The notes: a model not told the origin generated them from the letters alone. A DNA stretch of 64,000 bases from Aureobasidium sp. EXF-3400 (GCA_024195585.1 SWBL01000071.1:1-64000); one strand, 5' to 3'; counted from the stretch's first letter, positions 1-12,724 are shown. Numbers and translations: made by a program.

Positions 1-89
1 CTTCACACATCGAGACGCATGCCACTTCACACATCGAGACGCATGCCACTTCACACATCGAGACGCATGCCACTTCACACATCGAGACG
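1..89. repeat. 24-bp tandem repeat at window edge
   Basis: Three full copies of a 24-bp unit that begins CTTCACACATCGAGACGCAT, followed by a 17-nt partial copy that ends at about 89. The copies are identical. The array starts at the first base, so it probably continues outside the window. It is not telomere-like, and nothing shows it is coding. Confidence 0.9.
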
Positions 90-2497
90 TAATGTGTGCG
101 CTTTCTCTTCGCTTTCTTCAGAAGTAAGTTGCTTTTCACTTTTGCTGATCTTTTCACTCACAAAACAGCAATTCAGGACTGCCGCACTCGACTTTCTCAC
201 ATCATTCTGCACATTTTACCCTTTCTTCCCCTTTCTACTTTTACTTTTACTTTACTTCACTTCATTCCATCGCACAAGCTGCACACAACAATTCGAAAAA
301 CCGTTCCTATCAACAACAACATCTTTTCGACAACAACATCTTTTCGACAAGTAATACATCAGCAATACATTTTCTACGCCAACACCAATTCTCACATCGA
401 CAACTCGACTTTGTCTTCTTATCATCTCTTTATCAAGCTCGTGTTTTGACAAAAAACGAGGTTCTGGCACTATCAGGGTCTGTACTCGACAGAACCCATC
501 TCTCAACCCAACAACTGACGTTCGACAGGTTTGGATTCAGGAAAGCTAGTTTTCTGGCACATCGGCGTTCAGCATTTCCAGTCTCTCGTCTCAAGCATTC
601 ACTGCTCGGGAAAGATGCTCGCTCTCTTCCAACAACGCTCTTGCCATTGTTCCAACAGCACAAGTCTTGCGAATTACAGCCTTAAAGCGAGATCAGCAGT
701 TCGCCATCCGACTTCTCAGCAACAAGCACATCACCAGCGAGGGCCCTTTACTTGCGAAGCACCGGCTCATCTCTCCATGCAAAGTACGCGAACCAACCGA
801 GTACAGACGCCACTCGTTTTCTGCAAAGCACAAAAAGTAAGTTGATCTCAATGGCTCCTGTTCTTCATCAGCACTGCAACTATGATCCCTGTTCTGCTCC
901 ATTTACGATTGCAACCTGCACACATGGCCATCTCAGCGTTCATCTCGGTGTGTTTGACTTGGAAAACTTGGGAAAAGCTCCAAAAACGCATTCGAGGTGG
1001 ACTGCATATGAGTTTGCGCTTGTGTCAGCAGCTCTCAAAGGAGTTAGTTCAAATCGGCGTGCTTTTGATGAGCAGAGTCAGCAAGATCTTCTGAAACCTG
1101 AGCACGACCAGGAAACAGTGGTGGAATGTCGAGATTGGGGGACGAAAAAGCAAACATCCCGATTTGACGTATGCCGCTGGCAGAACTCATCTCGCTGATG
1201 GTGGTTGAGAGAGCTACAAGGTGTTGAGCTTGAGGAGAGTCTTCTGCATATGGTCACTGGCTAGCTCTGAAGTCGTATGTTTGGGACAGAAGACTATCTC
1301 AGCTGGTTCGCTTGATCAACACTTCTCGGGCATTGGTTTGATGGTTGGCGGCTGCAGGGTTGGTGTCCTACTGGCTAGTGGTGGGTGATTCGGGATACTT
1401 GAGGAGCTTTCTCATCTTCAGAACAAGGAAAGGGCATGGTTTCTGGGGCTGATAAACAAAAACAAAACAACAAACACGAACAAAAGGGCAAGGATTTGGG
1501 TATGGGCAGGGATATCTCTTCACAACTTTGAGCATTTTTTGTACTTGGAAATCATGGAGCAGGAAATCGGATAGGATAGGAAGGGTATTTGAGAACCTGA
1601 TAGTGCTGGAAACCTCGTTCAAGCATCACCTCTTTTCTTGTTATTCTTGTGACGCTTTTGCTTTTGCTTTCACATCAGTCATGTCAGCGTACCGTCCTAT
1701 AAGGCCTTCGTATCGCAGCAAGCGATCCAAGGCATGGAATCAAGCAAGTCAAATAGCTGAACGATATAAACGAATGAAGCAAAACAGGCAGTGAGGTTGG
1801 ATTGGAGCATAGGGCTGAAGCTTGGCTTGCATCGGCCCGAGTCTGAGAGCACTCTCGAGGCCTCGAGAAAGTACACGGTCACGGTTATCTGAGCATGTTT
1901 GGACCAGTTGTTGCATACGTGTTGGTTATGCTTGTTCAGACTGTGTCCGGTATGTGGACTAGATGGTATAGAGACGTGTCCGGTTCAGGCATCAACATCA
2001 ATCTACAAGTCACACGACCATCTCTTTCAAAGAATAGACTGGCTCTACGGACACACATTCCTCCAATTGAACAGGAACAGAAGCTTTTAAGGAACGTTTC
2101 GAACAAGATGTCTATATGATCATATCGGAGGTATCTTTGCATCATGACAAGGCAAGTTATTGCGCCACCGAAAAGCAAAGCGCACGGTATCTCTCCCTGC
2201 ATCAGTCATACCCTTTCCAGCGCTTTCTGTGAAAGAAAGCAAGAGAACAAGGAGTATCATCATCCTTGTGCCTCGATTCGCAAACTCATGCTTCGTCAGC
2301 GTGAAGTGTAAAAAGAAAAAGCGACCCATATGTGCGCCGTTTTGTGACATGAACATCTCTCGTCTTCATCTTGTACCAGCCAGCCAGGGAGCTCAAGTGT
2401 GCGCGCATGCGGCTACAGGAGTGGAATGCAGCATGTTGCAGCGGCAGCGCATTTGAGGTTGGAAGGATATTTATTGGCGTGGTTCGGCAGCGGTAGT
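90..2497. other. Intergenic, no gene recognised
   Basis: Short open frames occur on both strands, but none shows a domain or a convincing exon series. A splice-like GTAAGT near 836 could belong to an untranslated or very fast-evolving transcript. The right end is the 3' flank of ERV14. Confidence 0.5.
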
Positions 2498-3085
2498 TTA
2501 GTGTGACTCGTCGCGGATGAGGGCGACAATCATGCTGTAGAGGTAGAAGAAGAACATGACGAGGTGGAAGCCGAGCTTGATGAAGGATTCCTGAAGCGTT
2601 TGTTAGCTACCTGCAAGTCTGATATGAAAGCGGCGCAAGAGCTTACCTTCTTGTGGACGTTGAGCTTTCTGAAAATCTCCGTGGCATCCAGAAGGTGCTG
2701 GTTCTCGAAGATCCTGTATCTTGTCAGCAAGCGTCTCGTAGGAAAGAGATTGTAGAGGACTGACTTCTTTGCGTTCCATGCAAGCATAGGCAGGTTGAGG
2801 ATCAAGGCGATCCAGTAACCGTTGATGAGGAACAGGATGGTGAGGAAAGCGTGGACAGCAGCTTCGGGGACAATGTAGGTGTTGAGGCGGTTGCAGAGGT
2901 CAATAGGGTTGATGTAGTCGCTACAAGGATAGCAGGTCAGCATGGAGCTAGGCAAGGCGGTGTGAGGGGGTAGCTTGGGCATACCATTCCAGATCGCTGT
3001 ACATAATGGTGAAGAAGACTTGAAGGAAGAGGTTGACGGCATTGATGAGCACCGCTATCAGGTATAGCCAGGCTTCTCCAGACAT
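2498..3085 (-). CDS. ERV14: Cornichon family ER cargo receptor Erv14
   Basis: Four exons: 3085-2985, 2920-2765, 2713-2647 and 2590-2498. They give 138 aa, the usual Erv14 length. The start is the ATG of MSGEAWLYL. Family landmarks are the [13 protein letters not shown] segment after the first membrane helix, a hydrophobic stretch ending [11 protein letters not shown], the [14 protein letters not shown] segment and a final hydrophobic helix ending [10 protein letters not shown]. Known role of the family: a small membrane protein of COPII vesicles that loads transmembrane cargo for ER-to-Golgi transport. Intron 2 uses the weaker donor GTCAGT, but all junctions keep frame and rebuild conserved residues. 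Introns are 64, 50 and 56 nt. Confidence 0.95.
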
Positions 3086-3625
3086 GATTGCGGAAGAGAA
3101 TGAGGAAATGCGTCGGTGGTTGTGGTATTGGAGGTCGTCGTCGACAAGGCGCGTGAGCACGAGGTTGTACAGATGAGCTTACGCGGAGTAGGCGGGAAGT
3201 CGGAGTAGCTTCTGACGGATGCAGAGTTGTTGTATGCAAGAGGATGCCGGGTCGAAGAAGGAAGATGGCTGGAATCGATGCAAATTAGTTGGGACTTGCC
3301 AGCCTCAAAGGCCAAAGCGCACGCGCCCAGAAGCCAGAAGCTCTGCCTCGCTCCTTCTGTCTCGAACCCAACTGTCAATGTGGGGTGGGGTTCCGTCCAC
3401 TTTCACGTCACCGAAGCCAACTTTTTGTCAACTTGGAAGTCGCTTCAAGTGTATTCAACAACTACCTTGAGTCAGACTCTCGATGTGAAGCCCAAGAAGA
3501 CTTGTAATTACAGCTGTACAGACAATCGCGACGGCCTCGAGCCGTCGGATCATTAAGTACATGGATTTAGCCGTGTCCCTTCTCTCCATACTCTGCGTCC
3601 CTCACTGCATAACCTTCACCGACCT
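3086..3625. other. Intergenic between ERV14 and a membrane protein gene
   Basis: Holds the ERV14 promoter side and the 3' flank of the next minus-strand gene. No other gene is seen. Confidence 0.5.
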
Positions 3626-4201
3626 TCATCCATCTCGAGAGCTCAGACCTAGCCCTTCCCTGCTCTCCACTCTGATGCTGAAATAGCCCTCAGGACTTGC
3701 ACTGCCCGAAGTCCTCGCCATTGTTCTCGTGACCATAGGGCTTTGTGTTCCATTGCCTGTCCCAGTCCTCCTGTGTTTCCTCGTTGCTGCTGGCGAAGCA
3801 GGCAATTCAAGGTATCGGTTCATGTTCAACCATATAGCTTCTTCGTCTGCGCTCTCAGGGAACCTCCAGCCCCCCACGCCTTCAAAGTCTCTGTCCGTCC
3901 CACTGCCAACCAGGCTTGCGAATGAGGGAGTCTTTCGAAGCGCTGCTGAAGGTGTAGGTGGTGTAGCGTGCTTCTTGCGTCGGGCGGGTCGGGCACTCGG
4001 GGATACCAGAGGCGTGGGAGGTGTCGACGGGACTATTGCTCCGTTCAAAATGGCGAGAAACAGGTCGAAATACACGAACAGTAGCCGTAGGAGAAGAGTG
4101 CCCAGCGCCAGAGTAGTGGTGAAGAGAGCAAACAAGGCGAATGGAAGGCCCAGACAGAACAGCAACGACAGGCCTAAAAGCCTGGAGATGCCCGCGATCA
4201 T
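3626..4201 (-). CDS. Hypothetical membrane protein, 191 aa
   Basis: Single-exon frame of 191 aa. The first roughly 55 residues are two closely spaced hydrophobic segments (SLLFCLGLPFALFALFTTTL, then LLLRLLFVYFDLFLAIL). A basic, Ser/Pro-rich cytoplasmic-type tail follows, containing EEAIWLNMNRYLELP near residues 119-133. That acidic-Trp-Asn-LELP motif recalls uncharacterised small membrane proteins of filamentous ascomycetes, but this is from memory and no function is known to me. The organised domain arrangement and clean ATG support a real gene. The exact C terminus (SSRDG) could change if there is an unseen intron. Confidence 0.7.
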   Translation of the reverse strand: MIAGISRLLGLSLLFCLGLPFALFALFTTTLALGTLLLRLLFVYFDLFLAILNGAIVPSTPPTPLVSPSARPARRKKHATPPTPSAALRKTPSFASLVGSGTDRDFEGVGGWRFPESADEEAIWLNMNRYLELPASPAATRKHRRTGTGNGTQSPMVTRTMARTSGSASPEGYFSIRVESREGLGLSSRDG

Positions 4202-4825
4202 GGCGTGCGAGCGATTGGCATGTATGGCGCTCGCATGCTCATCTCTCCATGTGCCAGAAACGAAAGTTGAGATGCAAGCGTAAGCAATGGAGTCGGGAGT
4301 TGCTTCTGTTGTGGAGCGTGAGATAGTGTGGGGGAGCTCTCGGTCTTGGTCTTAGGCGCGGTCGCATGCTTTGTCTCTCCTCACCTTGATTCTTTTCTTA
4401 CGATGCTTAAGGATCGAATACTCAATCCCTACAGGAAATTGACAAACGACTCGTTCTCGATCTTGACGTGATTTTTCAAACATCTTTGGTCCCCTAAAGT
4501 CTTGCCGAGAGCATGACCCTGACATTATTTGACCACATCAACATCTTGTTTGTGTTAGATTCATCTCAGGAGACAAGGTGTCATAGGTGCAAGAGGAATG
4601 CCATTATACCATCTCTTGAGCTGGGGCAAGCTCTGTCTCTCTATAGTATCAACTTCAGCTTTGGCTGCTAGCTTGTCCTGAAGCTTCAAGACGTAATGAA
4701 ATAATCACCTTCCACCCACGCAATGAAATCTTGATCGAGGGGAATTACGAGAATCGCTCGTTTGTAGCATTATGTTTTGCTTTGCAGATATTCATGGCAT
4801 TCGTATCTTCTCATTCCATCGTTTC
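4202..4825. other. Intergenic
   Basis: Upstream region of the 191-aa membrane protein and 3' flank of the next minus-strand gene. No further gene seen. Confidence 0.5.
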
Positions 4826-5322
4826 CTATGCACCAATGGTTCTGTCCATGTCCTTGTCACCACCATATCCAGACTTTTGTCTCTCGCTCACGGCATCCTC
4901 AGTCTCATCCTGTGCCTTCGAACCTGCACTGCTGCTGTTTGCCTCTCCAAGACCAGTAGTCTGACCTCCCATGCCGTTCTCGCTTAATGATTGACCGTAG
5001 CGGATCTTCTCTGCCGTCTTTTCACCATCTTCTGCTTTTTGGGCGGCTACGGCTTCGGGGTTGAAATCGACAGAGGTCTCGGGGTCTGCACGTGTCAGTA
5101 ACTTGTAAAGAATAGGCAGTATAGGTGAAAGAGAAAACTCACTGCCAAATTGGCCACCTGACTTCTTGTGCGGAACTGTGACAGTGTTGATGGCTGTGTA
5201 CTGCGATGTGCTGGAAGCAAAGTATCGTTAGCATGACCGCGAGAGTGTGATTGACACTTGGAATTGACTCACGAGCCCTCGGTATCGCCGCCAGGTTCAG
5301 TATCCATGAGGTTTTGAGACAT
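4826..5322 (-). CDS. Small hydrophilic protein, 125 aa, unknown
   Basis: Three exons: 5322-5273, 5210-5143 and 5085-4826, with GTGAGT donors at both introns and CAG acceptors. The spliced product is 125 aa, starting MSQNLMDTEPGGDTEG and ending GGDKDMDRTIGA. It is rich in Gly, Glu, Ser and Thr, with no hydrophobic segment and no recognised domain, and looks intrinsically disordered. Two good introns that together restore one frame are the main evidence for a real gene. It lies between STE11 and the membrane protein gene on the same strand. I cannot assign a function. Confidence 0.7.
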
Positions 5323-5859
5323 GATTGCTTGTATGTTCTTGAGGTAGGAAATGTGGAATTGAATATGTTGAGTGCAGAATGGCAGAGCTATTGGTTTGAT
5401 GGTGCAGAGTGAAGGTCGAACTATGGGTATGACGTAGTGCGGAGAATCGAATCGCGTGTCACGGCGCTTCTGCGGTTGAGCTCAGTGACCTCTTGTTGGC
5501 AAGCTGGAGATCTGATGATTCTATCTCATGTCACACAGGAACGCAGTGGGAGGTCAGTAGTAGATTCAGGCATCTATTTATCGATCGTCCAAGCACTACA
5601 ATGAGTACATCCAGTCAATGTCCGAGGAGCCAAATGCTTGCGAACAAGCAGTTGTCCAATTGTCTCTTGTTACCACTACGTAATGTATCTCAATATCATA
5701 CATCCATACTCATAAAGACGTGAGGGGAACAGAAAAACACAAAAAAGCAAGAAATTCCCCTGAGCACCTACGCTTACATCCAAGGAAATTATCAAAAAAG
5801 AAAACAAAAGGTCGCAGATGAGGTTGACCACGAGCAAGAGCCAGTGCAAAAGTGCAAAA
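5323..5859. other. Intergenic, 3' of STE11
   Basis: Promoter side of the 125-aa gene and 3' flank of STE11. No other feature supported. Confidence 0.5.
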
Positions 5860-8779
5860 TTAAGCAGATCCAGGCTCTTTGGGCGCACAGAAAGCATATC
5901 CCAGCAACTCATCAGCCGAAGGTCTCTTTTCGTGTTCAATCTCAAAGGTGCGCTCGAGAAAGAACTTGGCATTCTCACTTGCCTGCTCAGGCATGTCGGG
6001 ACGAGCTTGTGCCGCACTGCTACCAATCTTGAAGATGGCTTGTAACTGAGTGCAGTTAGGGTGAGGATGCACACCAGTGAACATCTCGACAATGAGACAA
6101 CCAAGAGACCAAATATCTGCTTTGCGGGTGTAGGCAGTTTGCTTGACGACCTCAGGTGCCATCCAGAAGACGGAACCTTGGAGCGAGACACGGGGGCCCG
6201 TGCGCTTGCCAGTGGGTGGAACGAGAAGACTAGAGGCTTCGACACGTTTACTAATACCGAAATCACTGATCTTGACGCTGCCATGGTTGTCGACGAGGAT
6301 GTTGGCACCCTTGATGTCGCGATGAATGATATCCTTGGAATGGAGGTAGGCCAAACCGGAGAGGATCTGCCTGACAAAGTTGGCAATCAGGGGTTCACCC
6401 AGAGAGCCGTAGTTGACGAGCATTGTAGCAACCGAGCCACCAGCGACGTACTCAAGGAAAATGTTGAGATGAGAGTCGTCTGAATTGGATCCGAGGTACT
6501 GCACGATGTTGGGATGCTTAAGCTCGCGCAAAAGTCCTATCTCTCGCTTGAGAGCCTCTACCATGTTGTTTTTCTTGGCGTCAAGGTGTGTGCCGGACGA
6601 AGAGGGCATTTCAACTTGCTTGCAAGCCATGAGCTCGCCTGTGATAGCGTGAAGGGCAAGGTAAACAGTGCCAAAAGAGCCTTGTCCGATCATGGCACCC
6701 TTCATGTACTTGAGGTTCTCCCAACTATCGTTTTCGAGATGTTCCATCAGCTCATCGTCGGATTCTTCACCATCTTCGGCAATGACCTGACTGAGACGAG
6801 AGTTGAGAGATCCGCCATTCTCGGTGTTTGCCGGACTGGTGCTACCGGTGTCGTCAAAGTAGCTTTGCATGATCGTGTTACCTTCTGGATCAGTCACAGC
6901 AACATTGCGATCTGTCGAATCAGAGCCGCTGTCAGCACCGAAAGAGACGTAAGATTTGCGATTGGGTTCCAGAGGCGACTCCTCATCTAGAGGCTCAAGT
7001 ACAGATGAAGTGATCGAGTCGCGGTAGTTGGAGACTGGACGACCAAGACGGACAACTGAAAGAGGACGAAGAGGTTTTGGCTGATTGGCGGAGTTCAACC
7101 AGCTGTCGGCAATGGTGGGAAGTGGAGGAGCATCTTTAAGGCTCGAGGCAACGCTGAAGCTACTCATAGTACTCAGGCGGTTGGCAGCTCTGCTGAGTCT
7201 GCGTGAGCGGCGAATTGACATGCGCACTGTCTTGTCCATCTCTTCCTTTTCAATGTCCGGGAAATACGAGGTAAGGTCTTGAGTAATAAGCTCGGTGGGT
7301 GGGCGAGCGCCATAGAACTCCTTGAGCTTACGTGCTCTAGCACCAGCGGTGTTGGTGGCGGGCTGAGCAGCGAAGTACGAGTTCCTCTCACGCTCGAGTA
7401 ACGAGGCGGGTGACATTGGGTAGCTGACAGCAGCCAAAGGCTCGCCGATGAGCTGCTCGATCTTGAGGTGAGATTTTGACTTGTTGATTGGTTGCTGTAC
7501 CTCGATTGCAGGGGGCGAGGGGGCTTCCTTTTCGGCAATTTTGGCAGCGATGCGCAGCTGCTCCCCTTCAGGCTCTCCAGCATGGATTTTGCGGAGCATG
7601 AGACGACCTCTCTCACCACGTACGCGGTCGTTGCAGATGCGAAGCAACTCGGTATCCCCCAAACGGCGACAGTACTTTGGATCGGGGTTGAAACCATCAA
7701 GAAGATAGAAGCAAAAGTTCTTGACGTGATTTTCGTTGAGAGCACCCTTCTTAAGGGTTTTAAGAACAATGTCGTCGGCAGTCTCGCAACCCTCGATATT
7801 GATCATAGAGGAGCGACCGCTGTCGAAGATGACCCGAATCAGAGCCTTGTCGGCAGGCAGAGCACTGCTGTATGTGGCAAGGTTGTCGACGCTGGGGCTT
7901 GAACGTATATGGCCGGCAACCGGACCGGCGAAGCGTGGAGGGGTTTCACCAGGGGTAAGCCTCTGAGATGGCTTGGGGAGATATGGTGTGCTGTTGCTCT
8001 TTTGCATGGGAACGCGAGAGCGGTTCTCTTGGTCTATTAATGGCGAAGACGGGCGTGAGTTTGCTTTTGCAAGGTCTTGACCATCGATGCGACGGGAGAG
8101 GCGTTTGTCGCGGAGGGAAGTAGGAGGGGGTTGTGTTCGCGTGGTGGAGAGGACAGCGCGCTCGCGCGGTGATGAGGCTGGAAGAGCATTTGCTTGGGCG
8201 TTACCGTCGAGTGTAGCCAGGGATAGCTGTGCAGTCTAGTCAGCAACTGGCAATGTGCGTGGTCGTGTGAGGATGACATACCCTGTTCATGTTCCGCTTA
8301 CTCGTCTTCCTATAGACGCTTGTTCTAAACAGCTTGGCCTGAGAGCCAATGCGGACTCGGTCGCCGATTTTGTTGACACCCATCTCTTTCAGCGTGGCAG
8401 GATCCATGTCCATAAGGTTCTCGCCAGTGATGTTGTTGTCTGTATGCCCTTTAGCCTTGAACAACAACATGCACAAGAATGGGAAAAGGCTTACTCTTGA
8501 AGATGTCGACATATTGACCGCAGTTGATACTGATCAGCCATTCGGCAACACGTTGTTCGTCCCAGTTTCTGTGGGTGCATGTCAGCCTCTGCATGCAGGT
8601 TGTGTGTTGATGTGTGCATACTTTACTGTATCAGACATTCTGGAAGAGTCAGAGAATTCGGATTCGGTAGGACTGCCATAGACTCCGTTGTTGTTGTTGC
8701 GGTAGGCGGACGAGGTGTTTTGATAAGTGGCCCCTCCCATGGCGGTGGGAAACGAGGGTTTGGAAGCCAGCATGGCCAT
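5860..8779 (-). CDS. STE11: MAP kinase kinase kinase Ste11
   Basis: Four exons: 8779-8622, 8568-8495, 8439-8282 and 8226-5860, giving 918 aa, close to other filamentous-fungal Ste11 proteins. Domains in order: a SAM domain from about residue 54 (NWDEQRVAEWLISINCGQY, then DMDPATLKEMGVNKIGDR); a Ste11-type Ras-binding-like domain at about 255-345; a long Ser-rich linker; and a C-terminal kinase domain at about 640-905. The kinase has the glycine loop GQGSFG, the ACKQV lysine, HRDIKGANIL, DFG and WMAPE. Known role: it relays pheromone, filamentation and, in some fungi, osmotic signals to a MAPKK. All introns are in the 5' third and disrupt only the SAM-encoding part. The start ATG (MAMLASKPSF) is the first in frame after upstream stops. 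Confidence 0.95.
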
Positions 8780-10936
8780 TGTTGGACGACAAAGATCAGG
8801 CTCAAAGAAGAAGTGCGCAAGAGGCGTCCGGAGGCTATTGCTTCATTGTCTGCGTAGACCAAGCGCGCTTCTGAAGATGATGTCGTCCTGTATGCCGACC
8901 GTGGCCGTGTCGTGATAGAGCGAGAAGACGGCGTGACAGGTGACAGCGAGTTGCGGGCGTGCGGGTTTATGGCCTCTGTTGTCGCTTGTGTTTCGACGTT
9001 CAGGTCGTCACGTCTGCTTATGTAGATAGCTAAGACACTACCAGCCGAGCAGTCGCAGCTCTGGATGATTTGCAGAGGATGAAACGTCAGAGCGACAATC
9101 ACTCGGTTATGTCGGATTGTCGTCTTTTCGCAATGTCACGGTGCAGCGAAGCGACGAGAAGCTGACCGTCTTTTCCAGCACAGCAACGAGCAACGAGACG
9201 CACTCACTGTCAGGTCAGAGCAAAATCAGGACGTCGATGTCGAAAAATAGCTCTCGTCGTCGTCGTCGCGTGCGCCCCGTGCTAAAGCCTTTCATGTCAA
9301 ATCGAATCCCTCGATGAGTCGCACTAACTGAACATGAAACGCGCCGCCACATCTAGAGAGCTGCCCGCGACCAAGAGCATCCTAAACGGGCATCTCTCAC
9401 GCCCCATGCCCAACGGCCACCTGCTTTTGTGCATCTCGATCAAGACAGCGTCGACCACTGACCGCTCCCCAGCCTTTTCACCTTCATCATCAATTACCAT
9501 TCCATCAAAACAGCGTGCGCAATTCTCAGAGCTTCAGGCCTGAATGCACAGTCTTAAACGAGTGCAGCCTCATGTGGGAAGCTCAGACACGGCTGGGGGT
9601 CCTTCACATGCATTCTGCTAATGGGGTATCATATGTGCCTCTCACCCTCTGCTGGTGCGTTATATCCACAATCTTCTACAGCCTGCAGCATTGAACCTAG
9701 CTCATCATCACCTTCATCCTTGAAGCAACCCTCAACTTTCTCAAACCTAGCTGATTCAAGGGCATAAGGCACCCTGATCACTGCACTACCTCCTCCATCT
9801 TCGAGGGTATGAAGAGCAAGTATGTTATATTCCCATACAACATGTGCAGGCTTGCAGCTTGCGCTCCCGGATTAACCGCGCCAATGTGGGTCTCAGCATT
9901 CTCGGCATCTGGGCGCATGTCAAAACAGCTCGTCGGCCCGGTCTACAGCGAACATCAGCTTGGTAAGATGCAGATCTACTCGCCGACGGATTCTGCGGCT
10001 GGCGTACTCGTATCTTTTGAGATTCTGGATCATGCTGATGATCAATTTGCCGTCGACCGAACTGACCCACCAAACGTGTTCTGATGAGTGGAGGCGCGAG
10101 AAAACTGTAGCGGTTTCTAGCGGGGTAGAGGAAAACTGCTGTCTGGTAGGTTTGGCCGGCCCGGCGCCCGTTTGTTGATCTTGAGCATGTGTTCGGTAGA
10201 CATCAGCTTGCAACATGAAACGATGACGCTAAAATAATCCTGACCCTGGCCCTATCTTGGTTGCTTTGTTGTCGTTGTTGGAACAAAGCAGATCTTCCTT
10301 GTTGACTTGATGTCGAAACGGTATGGGTGTGCTGTCGCCGCTCATACAAGCAGTTGAGTGTCGCAAGTCAAGCTAGTGGGATGAACGGATCGACTTGTAG
10401 GATCAGCATTGGAAGCGTGCTCGTCTGACTGGCGCGCTTCGGTTGGTCTGCCTTATTGTTGTTATCATGATGCTTGATGATTGGTGTGGCGCTCTCGTGT
10501 CTACAAACCTGCTACCATGTCAATGACGACGAGTGGCTCGTCCGAGACGCCAAATCGTGTCCGCCTTGTCATGTTTCGCGACCTAAACCACCAAGTCGTA
10601 CCCAAGGAGACTCGAGCGGCTGGGACACAGAAACGAGGCACCTCTCTTCTTCGCTGAACTACGAGAGAGATAAAGGCATTGACTAGAGCTTGCTCCTTCC
10701 TTGCCGACTCCGGTCCTTCGTACTTCTACGCCATCCCCCGCAACATCGCAGGAGCACTCGCATCGCATCGCATCGCATCGCGTTACCGTGTCTGCGCCTG
10801 GACCAAGGCTGACCACCCGCATTCTATCAGAACTCGACACGCGAATTGAACGTCCCTTCTCCATTTCCTGGCCAGTGAGATTCTGTTAAAGTATTGGGCT
10901 CACGTACGCTGTGGGAGCAAGTGACGCTGTTCAGCC
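8780..10936. other. Divergent intergenic region, STE11 / DUF7514 gene
   Basis: About 2.1 kb between two divergently transcribed genes, so both promoters should lie here. It contains a GTC-rich trinucleotide patch near 9255-9273 and four CATCG pentamers at 10761-10780. Open frames near 9.8-10.2 kb are not convincing as genes. Confidence 0.5.
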
Positions 10937-12724
10937 ATGGCATCTGCAGACGGCTACCGCTCTCCGGCCGTGCAGTCAGCTGCAGACAGCTTCGAACTGC
11001 GTCGAGATGAGTATATCCAGAAGGCAGAGCCTGACAACTATCGCCGCTCAAGACCACGAGGCAACTCGAATGCCGTCAAACCCAACAGCATGTACCCTCC
11101 AGTCGATAACGTCGTCAATCACGTTTCCGAGCGCTCTGATACAGCTGCCCAACTAGATCCAGCTCTTGTCGCTCAGATCACAGAGCAGGTCATCAACAAC
11201 CTCAAGGCTTCTGGTATTGGTCAACAACAGCAACCACCACTTTCTACTCAAACCAGATCTGCCCATTCGAGATCTCCTGCAGATTCGGCCGGCTCTTTCA
11301 ACCGCCCTTACACGCCGCCCTCTCCAATGAAGGATAACGGAAGTTACAGGTCGCTGTCTCCCGAACCGCCCATGTTTGCCTCGGATCCGTACAATAGCAG
11401 TTATGACTTTTCTCAACCAAACAGAAGCAGCAGTGACGCATCACCCATCCATGCTGGAGACAGCAAACCAAGGCCTGGTCAGGTTCGCACGCCCTCTACT
11501 TTTGAAGAGACGGTCTTGGAGAAGGCATGGCAACCTCTATTTCAGTCGGGTCAACCCACCCCAAGATTGAGCCAGTTTCTCAGAGGCCTCGCGCTGCATA
11601 TTATTGATAATTACGAGCCAAAGCGCAGTCTTGTAATTCCTCCGGCCAAGATGGCTCAGTTCTTCGAGGACGTTCGACTACCATCTGAGATCTATCCCTG
11701 GCGGGATATTTTTGGTGGTCGTGTCACCTGCGAGTCCATCTCGAGGATCTACCGTGATCTGCGTGCGCAACACCACTTCATACAGCTGGGTACTCACTCT
11801 GTCCCAGATATTCCCGCCCTGACTCCTGAGGGCTTCAATCAATTCATGACGATTCTCATCCAGGCTCATCCATCTCTGGAATATGATCGACTCGCGAAGG
11901 CTGTTTTGGACATGCCTATCAGCAACGCTGATAACCCCAAGGAACGATTCCCAAAGGAACTCAGCCGTCGACTCCTTCCCAAAGAGGATGAAACAACACA
12001 ACAGCAACGATTGCATGCTGCTATGTCGAATGACCGCAACCTGCACCTGCGCTCAAGCAACCCTATGCCGCCTCCGCCTCCGCCTCCTCCAGTGTCAACA
12101 CAGCCACAACAACAACCAGCTTCGTACTCTGCTTCGACATCGTTTGCTGAGAGAGAACGTGCACCCTACTCTAACAATCCATCTGCTCTTGATGACGATG
12201 ACTTACGTACTGTTCCTGGCCCAATTGAGCGTGAACGCCAACCTTACACCGCGAAGGAAGGCTCTGGAAAGGTGTATGATGACGATCGTCGAAACGCCGG
12301 TCGCTCAGAGAATATGAATCGTACCTCCCGCGCCAACTCTGCTGCACCTGAACCGCAGTTTGGTCAGAGTAGACCTACTGACATACCGGGGCAGAGACAC
12401 CATCGTCTCTCTGCGACCGGACAACGACCTAATTTTGGCACTCCGCCTCCTCTTAGTTACCCACCCAACCCGTACTCCCGCTCGGAAGGCACGAACATCA
12501 ACGATGTTCCGTCCACACACTACAGCTCTAACATGCACTCTGATGACCGAGACCGGACAAGATATACGCGACGCGACGACGAATCAAGAGAAGCCAAGCG
12601 CGCTTCATGGTATCCCTCTCGTGGGTACGACTACGACGCAGCCTACGATGACAAGCGAAAACCTGCAGGTGGCTCTGATGGGTATGGAAGCTACAACGGT
12701 TATCCTTCAAACCAGAAATACTAA
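10937..12724 (+). CDS. DUF7514-domain protein, 595 aa
   Basis: Single exon, 595 aa. After a disordered Ser/Pro/Gln-rich N terminus, residues about 180-350 hold a folded domain with FEETVLEKAWQPLFQ, PRLSQFLRGLALHIIDNY, then PPAKMAQFFEDV and YPWRDIF. This matches the fungal-specific DUF7514 domain as I remember it. The rest is low complexity: a polyproline run near residue 376, and an Arg/Ser/Tyr-rich C terminus ending YPSNQKY. The function is not known. The absence of a signal peptide or membrane segment suggests a cytosolic or nuclear protein. The start ATG at 10937 follows stops in all frames. Confidence 0.85.
   Translation: MASADGYRSPAVQSAADSFELRRDEYIQKAEPDNYRRSRPRGNSNAVKPNSMYPPVDNVVNHVSERSDTAAQLDPALVAQITEQVINNLKASGIGQQQQPPLSTQTRSAHSRSPADSAGSFNRPYTPPSPMKDNGSYRSLSPEPPMFASDPYNSSYDFSQPNRSSSDASPIHAGDSKPRPGQVRTPSTFEETVLEKAWQPLFQSGQPTPRLSQFLRGLALHIIDNYEPKRSLVIPPAKMAQFFEDVRLPSEIYPWRDIFGGRVTCESISRIYRDLRAQHHFIQLGTHSVPDIPALTPEGFNQFMTILIQAHPSLEYDRLAKAVLDMPISNADNPKERFPKELSRRLLPKEDETTQQQRLHAAMSNDRNLHLRSSNPMPPPPPPPPVSTQPQQQPASYSASTSFAERERAPYSNNPSALDDDDLRTVPGPIERERQPYTAKEGSGKVYDDDRRNAGRSENMNRTSRANSAAPEPQFGQSRPTDIPGQRHHRLSATGQRPNFGTPPPLSYPPNPYSRSEGTNINDVPSTHYSSNMHSDDRDRTRYTRRDDESREAKRASWYPSRGYDYDAAYDDKRKPAGGSDGYGSYNGYPSNQKY

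Noticed and set aside
752..1198. 148-aa plus-strand frame
   Set aside because: No domain, no good splice context and random-like composition. It could be part of a non-coding transcript.
9809..10216. Overlapping frames of 91 and 98 aa on opposite strands in the STE11/DUF7514 gap
   Set aside because: Neither shows a family motif or exon structure, and both lie within the expected promoter region.
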